NCBI RefSeq assembly: GCF_050611725.1
Contig: NZ_JBODJB010000001.1
Coordinates: 1,178,001-1,242,000, forward strand
Length of the DNA: 64,000 nucleotides
Direction: 5' to 3'
Source: Ferruginibacter sp050611725
GTDB taxonomy: Bacteria; Bacteroidota; Bacteroidia; Chitinophagales; Chitinophagaceae
Shown: positions 59,555-64,000 of the stretch, piece after piece
Layout: each line of letters starts with the position of its first letter
Position numbering within the stretch: position 1 is the first letter of the stretch
Program-made: the position numbers and the translations under genes
The notes under the pieces: generated by a model
What the model was told of the DNA's origin: nothing
What the model saw: the letters and a program-made list of their open reading frames with translations, nothing else
Databases searched by the model: none

Positions 59555-60430
59555 ATGTTGAAACAGGTAGTATTTTTAATAATTCTTTTTATGTTGCCTG
59601 TTTTCATGTTTTCCCAAACAACAGATACGGCAACAATTGTACAGCAAGATTCTCCCCTTGTTGCTACCAATCTATCTTATAATGCAAAATTGAACGCTTT
59701 CTTGGGTAGAAATAAACTCTTGAACATAAGTGCGGCACCCGGCTCTGCACATCATACCATTGTTAGCCGAAATGATACACAGGCTATTTATTTTTATATT
59801 ATAGCAGGAATGGCGCTATTTCTTGGTTTTTTTAAGTTTTTCTATGCAAAATATTTTAATAACCTTTTCAGAGTATTCTTTAATACTTCATTAAGACAGA
59901 GCCAGCTCACCGATCAGTTACTTCAGGCAAAATTGCCGTCTTTGTTCTTTAATATCTTCTTTGTGTTATCGGGTGGCATATATGTATATTTTTTACTGGA
60001 ACATTTTAATTGGATGCCGCATAAAAATAAGCTGCTTACAATGACCACTTGTATTCTTGCAGTTGCAGTGATATATTTTGTAAAATTTCTTACCTTAAAG
60101 TTTACCGGTTGGCTTACATCATACAAAGAGCCGGTGAATACCTATGTATTTGTTGTTTTTTTGATCAACAAAATATTAGGTATTTTTTTGTTGCCCTTTA
60201 TTATAATGATGGCCTTCTCAAGCGAATCAATTGCAAAACCAGCCATGTTGACCTCATTATTTTTGATTGTTTTATTTCTTCTGCTTCGATTTATAAGATC
60301 TTACGGGTTATTACAAACAAGGTTAAGGGTGAGCAAATTGCATTTCTTTCTTTACATAGCCGGTATTGAAGTAATACCACTTTTACTCATTTACAAAGGC
60401 TTGATGATTTTATTAAATAAAAATCTCTAA
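59555..60430 (+). CDS. DUF4271 membrane protein
   Basis: 291 residues from ATG 59555. A signal-like first segment (VVFLIILFMLPVFMFSQ) is followed by an extracytoplasmic loop and about five to six further membrane helices (YFYIIAGMALFLGFFKFFY, LFFNIFFVLSGGIYVYFLL, LLTMTTCILAVAVIYFVKFL, INKILGIFLLPFIIMMAF, LTSLFLIVLFLLLRFI, KLHFFLYIAGIEVIPLLLIY). DUF4271 proteins are Bacteroidota-specific with unknown role and often sit immediately before hemD, as here. Confidence 0.88.
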   Translation: MLKQVVFLIILFMLPVFMFSQTTDTATIVQQDSPLVATNLSYNAKLNAFLGRNKLLNISAAPGSAHHTIVSRNDTQAIYFYIIAGMALFLGFFKFFYAKYFNNLFRVFFNTSLRQSQLTDQLLQAKLPSLFFNIFFVLSGGIYVYFLLEHFNWMPHKNKLLTMTTCILAVAVIYFVKFLTLKFTGWLTSYKEPVNTYVFVVFLINKILGIFLLPFIIMMAFSSESIAKPAMLTSLFLIVLFLLLRFIRSYGLLQTRLRVSKLHFFLYIAGIEVIPLLLIYKGLMILLNKNL

Positions 60431-60435
60431 CTTTG
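60428..60435 (+). promoter_or_regulatory. -7 box of hemD
   Basis: TAACTTTG overlaps the end of the DUF4271 gene and precedes the hemD ATG at 60465, so hemD may have its own start of transcription. Confidence 0.55.
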
Positions 60436-60464
60436 CAGAACCGTAGGAAAACTACACATTGCAC

Positions 60465-61256
60465 ATGGTTAAAAACGGAGAAAAAAACAACACAACGAAG
60501 GCTGTCTCGATTAAGAAAGTATTGATTACTCAACCTAAGCCCGAAGGCGAAAAGTCTCCGTATTTTGATTTGGCTAAAAAGCACAATATCGAATTAGATT
60601 TTCATCCATTTATAGTTATCGAAGGAATACCGGCAAAGGAATTCAGAAAACAAAAAGTTGATATGGTCAACTTTACCGCCGTTATTTTTACAAGTCGGCA
60701 TGCCATTGATCATTTTTTTCGTATTTGCGAAGAAATGAAAATATCTGTATCGCAAGACACAAAGTATTATTGTATAACCGAAGCAATAGCCCTGTATCTT
60801 CAAAAATTTATTTTGTACCGAAAGCGCAAGGTTTTTTATGGCGCTGACGGAACCAATAAAAGTTTATTTGATGTTATCAACAAGCATAAGGACAACGAAA
60901 AGTTTCTTTACCCTTGTTCCCAATCTTTCGATAGTGAGATCACTAACTGGTTAAAATCCAACAATTGCGAATACGCAACACCGGTATTATATAATGTTGT
61001 AAGTAATAATATCAAGGATGTTGTTGGACGTAATTACGATGTAATTTGTTTCTTTACTCCCGGCGGTGTAAAAAGCTTATTAGAGAATTTTCCCAAATAC
61101 AAACAGAACGGCACCAAGATCGGAACGTTTGGTGCAAACACAACCAAAGCAGCAGAAGAAGCCGGTTTGGTGTTGGATATCAAGGCTCCACAACCACAGG
61201 CGCCTAGTATGGTGAGCGCTTTAGAGATGTTCTTGTCTACGCAGAAAAAGAAATAA
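60465..61256 (+). CDS. hemD: Uroporphyrinogen-III synthase
   Basis: 263 residues from ATG 60465 (MVKNGEKNNTTKAVSIKKVLITQPKPEGEKSPYFDLAKKHN). It closes and inverts the tetrapyrrole ring in haem synthesis. Family cues: VLITQPKPE start, FTAVIFTSRHAIDHFF, YYCITEAIA, FLYPCSQSFDSEI, DVICFFTPGGVKSLLENFPKYKQNGTKIGTFGANTTKAAEEAGL and a C-terminal APSMVSALE. Conservation in this family is low, so the call rests mostly on overall pattern and context after DUF4271. Confidence 0.88.
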   Translation: MVKNGEKNNTTKAVSIKKVLITQPKPEGEKSPYFDLAKKHNIELDFHPFIVIEGIPAKEFRKQKVDMVNFTAVIFTSRHAIDHFFRICEEMKISVSQDTKYYCITEAIALYLQKFILYRKRKVFYGADGTNKSLFDVINKHKDNEKFLYPCSQSFDSEITNWLKSNNCEYATPVLYNVVSNNIKDVVGRNYDVICFFTPGGVKSLLENFPKYKQNGTKIGTFGANTTKAAEEAGLVLDIKAPQPQAPSMVSALEMFLSTQKKK

Positions 61257-61310
61257 TTCCCCTTTCAATCTCAATTATGTTATTGGTACATTTGTGCCAA
61301 TTCTATTGAT

Positions 61311-63389
61311 ATGCCCCAACAGTTTTCCAACAGATTGATCAACGAAACAAGTCCGTATCTTTTACAACATGCTCACAATCCTGTAGATTGGTATGCTTGG
61401 GGAGATGAAGCCCTGCAAAAAGCTAAAGATCAAAATAAACCGATCTTGGTTAGTATTGGTTACTCGGCCTGCCATTGGTGTCATGTAATGGAGAAAGAAA
61501 GTTTTGAAAATGTTGAGGTGGCCAAGGTAATGAACGAAAACTTCATCAATATTAAGATCGATCGGGAAGAAAGACCTGATCTGGATGCGATATATATGGA
61601 TGCTGTGCAGGCAATATCTGGTAGTGGCGGCTGGCCATTAAATGTCTTTCTTACTCCGGATAAAAAACCGTTTTATGGCGGCACTTACTTTCCTCCGGTT
61701 GCTGCTTTCAACAGGTCATCCTGGACAGATACATTGCTCGGTATTGCAAACGCCTGGAATGAAAGAAAACATGAAATAGAATCTCAGGCAGATAATCTGA
61801 TCGATTATATGCTCAAAACCAATGATATAACCGGTAAAAGGGCTGCAATAAATCCGGAAATCGCACAATCAACAAATCCGGAAAATTGTCATATAATATT
61901 TAAAAATATACTTAATTCAGCTGACAAAGTTTGGGGTGGTTTTGGTAAAGCACCCAAGTTCCCTCAAACATTTACCATCCATTATTTACTCCAATATTAC
62001 CATTTCACTAAAAATAAGGAATCTCTTGATCAGGCATTATTGTCAATAGATAAAATGTTGCAGGGAGGTATTTATGACCATATTGCCGGGGGATTGGCCA
62101 GATATAGTACAGATAATGAGTGGCTTGCCCCACATTTTGAAAAAATGTTATATGACAATGCCTTGTTGGTAAATATTTTAACCGATGCTTTTCAAATTAC
62201 CGGGGATGAAAAATACCGAAACGCCATTATTAAAACCATCAATTTTGTTGAATTAGAATTGATGAGTGAAGAAGGCGGTTTTTATGCAGCATTGGATGCA
62301 GACAGTGAAGGTGAAGAAGGCAAATATTATGTTTGGCAGAAGGAAGAGATCGATCATATTTTAGGAAAAGATGCAGATATGTTTTGTGCATTTTTTGATG
62401 TAACTGAAAGTGGAAACTGGGAGCATAAAAATATTTTGAGAACACTGTTGCCGTTAGATGAGTTTGTGATAAAATTTAATTTGGATAAAATCGAATTTGA
62501 AGAAACGGTGCAAAGCTGTTTAAAAAAATTATCTGAAGTAAGAAGTAAAAGAGTAAAACCATCATTGGACGATAAGATCATTTTAAGTTGGAATGCTTTG
62601 ATGTTACATGCAATTTGTAAAGCGTCGGCGGCATTACAAGACGATGCTTACATGGAATTGGCTAAACGAAATTTTAATTTTATCATCAGCAGGTTTAGGC
62701 AAGAGGCAGCTACTCCTGCACTGTATCATACTTATAAGAATGGTCAGGCTAAATATCCGGCCTTTTTAGAAGACTATGCCTATCTGATACAGGCCTGTAT
62801 TGGATTGTATGAAATTACCTTCGACGAGAAATATTATACTTTAGCTAAACAATATTGCGAATATGTGATTGAACATTACAGCGATGAGGAGAAACTGTTT
62901 TTCTATTTTACCCATGCCGACCAAAAAGATATTGTTGTAAGAAAGAAAGAAATTTATGATGGAGCAATGCCTTCGGCTAACGCCATCATGGCAAAAAATC
63001 TTTCCATGCTTTCCATTACAAATGTAACAAGTGAATGGAAAATGAGAGCAACACAAATGTGTGAATACATTAGAATGATGGCTGTAAAATATCCAACATC
63101 TTTTGCCAATTGGGCAATGCAGTTACTTCATCAAACAGTAGGCGTAAACGAAATAAAAATAGAAGGAAGAAGAACAAGAGAGTTGGCAAGGATTTTCAAC
63201 AAAGCGTATATTCCAAATAAAGTGTTGCTTCAATCAACAGAAGAAAATAACGCAACGGTTTCACAGGCAAAAAGTCTATCTGATCATTCAACCTTTATCT
63301 ATTTGTGTAAGAACAATGTTTGCCTAGAACCGGTTACCGATATTCAAAAGGCTTTAGAAACCATAAAAAAGAGAGATTATCTTAACTAA
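61311..63389 (+). CDS. Thioredoxin-like DUF255 protein (YyaL/SPATA20 family)
   Basis: 692 residues, standard for the YyaL family. The thioredoxin-like N-terminus contains SACHWCHVM (Cys54, Cys57) after NRLINETSPYLLQHAHNPVDWY. Then come FINIKIDREERPDLDAIYM, GSGGWPLNVFLTPD and GGTYFPP. The rest is an alpha/alpha barrel of the type seen in glycoside-hydrolase-like proteins (GGIYDHIAGGLARYSTDNEWLAPHFEKMLYDNALL; GGFYAALDADSEGEEGKYYVW). Proposed roles are redox or sugar-related but unproven. Confidence 0.93.
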   Translation: MPQQFSNRLINETSPYLLQHAHNPVDWYAWGDEALQKAKDQNKPILVSIGYSACHWCHVMEKESFENVEVAKVMNENFINIKIDREERPDLDAIYMDAVQAISGSGGWPLNVFLTPDKKPFYGGTYFPPVAAFNRSSWTDTLLGIANAWNERKHEIESQADNLIDYMLKTNDITGKRAAINPEIAQSTNPENCHIIFKNILNSADKVWGGFGKAPKFPQTFTIHYLLQYYHFTKNKESLDQALLSIDKMLQGGIYDHIAGGLARYSTDNEWLAPHFEKMLYDNALLVNILTDAFQITGDEKYRNAIIKTINFVELELMSEEGGFYAALDADSEGEEGKYYVWQKEEIDHILGKDADMFCAFFDVTESGNWEHKNILRTLLPLDEFVIKFNLDKIEFEETVQSCLKKLSEVRSKRVKPSLDDKIILSWNALMLHAICKASAALQDDAYMELAKRNFNFIISRFRQEAATPALYHTYKNGQAKYPAFLEDYAYLIQACIGLYEITFDEKYYTLAKQYCEYVIEHYSDEEKLFFYFTHADQKDIVVRKKEIYDGAMPSANAIMAKNLSMLSITNVTSEWKMRATQMCEYIRMMAVKYPTSFANWAMQLLHQTVGVNEIKIEGRRTRELARIFNKAYIPNKVLLQSTEENNATVSQAKSLSDHSTFIYLCKNNVCLEPVTDIQKALETIKKRDYLN

Positions 63390-63503
63390 ATTGGCACAAT
63401 ATTTTCCGCTAAAAGCCGTTTTTGGAGAAATCCAATTTCAGAGTGTAGTGGTTTTAAATGCAAACGTTATCATAAAAAAATGCTAATAAACAGGGCAAAA
63501 TTG

Positions 63504-63532
63504 TTTGCAAATCAAAATAATCATTACATTTG
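63504..63532 (+). promoter_or_regulatory. Promoter of the gldK-like gene
   Basis: TTTG at 63504-63507 and TACATTTG at 63525-63532 (spacing 17); a TTG at 63501 gives spacing 21. The ATG follows at 63556. Confidence 0.6.
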
Positions 63533-63555
63533 TTCATTACTCTAATGTTATAACA

Positions 63556-64000
63556 ATGAAGAATCGGTTCCTATTTCTTGTAACGATTGCATCAATCGCT
63601 TCCTTCTCGAGCTGTAAAATGCTGGGCAAAAATAAGAAGGGTAAGGGTTTACCCAATGACGGACAGGTACATGGCGTTGCTCCTGCTGGAAAGTGGGGTA
63701 TGTCTAAACCTTTCGGAATGATCTATGTACCACCTGGAACTTTTCATATGGGCCCAAGTGATGAAGACGTAAACTACGCCTACACTGCACGTAACAAACA
63801 AGTATCAATAAGTGGCTTCTGGATGGATGCTACTGAGGTTACAAATAACGAATACCGTCAATTTACTTACTGGGTAAGAGACTCTATTGCTGCTAAGCAA
63901 ATGGGGTATATCAAACAAGGTCAGGATGGTATTGAATATATAGATTGGAAAAAAGCTTCAACCATTAAATGGAACGATAAGTCTACTCTAGAAAAGATAG
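63556..64000 (+). CDS. gldK: GldK/PorK-like T9SS lipoprotein, 3' part outside window
   Basis: The first 148 codons are visible. Lipoprotein signal with SFSSCKM (lipobox Cys near 22), then a formylglycine-generating-enzyme-like (FGE-sulfatase) domain without evidence of enzymatic function: FGMIYVPPGTFHMGPSDEDVNYAYTARNKQVSISGFWMDATEVTNNEYRQFTYWVRDS. Among the T9SS lipoproteins GldJ and GldK, the MIYVPPGTFHMG-S-D-E-D and ATEVTNNEYRQF pattern favours GldK/PorK, the outer-membrane partner of GldN. If so, gldL, gldM and gldN should follow past the window edge. Confidence 0.8.
   Translation, partial: MKNRFLFLVTIASIASFSSCKMLGKNKKGKGLPNDGQVHGVAPAGKWGMSKPFGMIYVPPGTFHMGPSDEDVNYAYTARNKQVSISGFWMDATEVTNNEYRQFTYWVRDSIAAKQMGYIKQGQDGIEYIDWKKASTIKWNDKSTLEKI

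Noticed and set aside
1..64000. tRNA and rRNA genes
   Set aside because: No clover-leaf candidates with acceptor and T-arm motifs were seen in the gaps I read; a dedicated scan would be needed to exclude them fully.

Overview
The window looks like a chromosomal segment of a Bacteroidota bacterium, most likely Chitinophagaceae-like. Reasons: low GC, repeated -7 promoter boxes of the form TAnnTTTG, many secreted proteins with type IX secretion (T9SS) C-terminal sorting domains, a PorP/SprF protein, a GldK-like lipoprotein, a SusC-like TonB motif, DUF4271, and single-chain GlyRS. The family assignment is inference.

Layout. 1-2410: partial outer-membrane protein, OsmC protein, then two small unrecognised minus-strand genes separated by long inverted-repeat elements and preceded by a conserved leader. 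2431-9874: AraC regulator, gyrB, and two T9SS cargo proteins (lectin/PKD and a SusC-like/VWA chimera). 9897-15062: an accessory region with a REP-like doublet, a bestrophin remnant, an NADP oxidoreductase, two more mobile-looking cassettes (a membrane protein; a three-gene small protein + Shedu + AbiGi defence set), a second copy of the leader, a 90-bp tandem repeat and a nested hairpin element. 15222-25524: a small DUF5679-like gene, then a PorP/SprF gene next to a 2,110-residue repetitive adhesin and its shorter paralogue. 25921-29337: mfd. 29549-34753: a very large subtilase. 34873-49027: ferredoxin-NADP reductase-like enzyme, TonB-plug protein, a DUF2723-like soluble protein, glyS, MazG-like, GxxExxY, dtd, B12-dependent nrdJ, and an overlapping TPR/lipoprotein pair. 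49134-64000: mostly core genes (YcxB-like, GNAT, acpP-fabF-rnc-gpsA, an LRR T9SS protein, hemW, an Omp85 protein, DUF4271-hemD, a DUF255 protein) and the start of a gldK-like gene.

How genes work together. The adhesin and PorP/SprF pair, the other sorting-domain proteins and the gldK-like gene point to T9SS secretion and surface attachment or gliding. acpP-fabF serve fatty-acid synthesis. hemD and hemW serve haem metabolism. gyrB, mfd, nrdJ, rnc, glyS and dtd are housekeeping.

Most unusual signal. Four gene cassettes (951-1558, 1742-2305, 11263-11804, 11989-14334), all on the minus strand, each carry their own pair of complementary end sequences beginning GTT and ending AAC. They are separated by roughly 190-200-bp imperfect inverted-repeat elements. 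Both arrays start at the same roughly 107-bp leader. This is the architecture of integron cassettes, but with long attC-like sites, non-canonical core sequences and no integrase in the window. One cassette is a three-gene defence operon. A second theme is heptanucleotide tandem repeats that sit between genes and also inside the reading frames of mfd, gpsA, hemW and an Omp85 gene.
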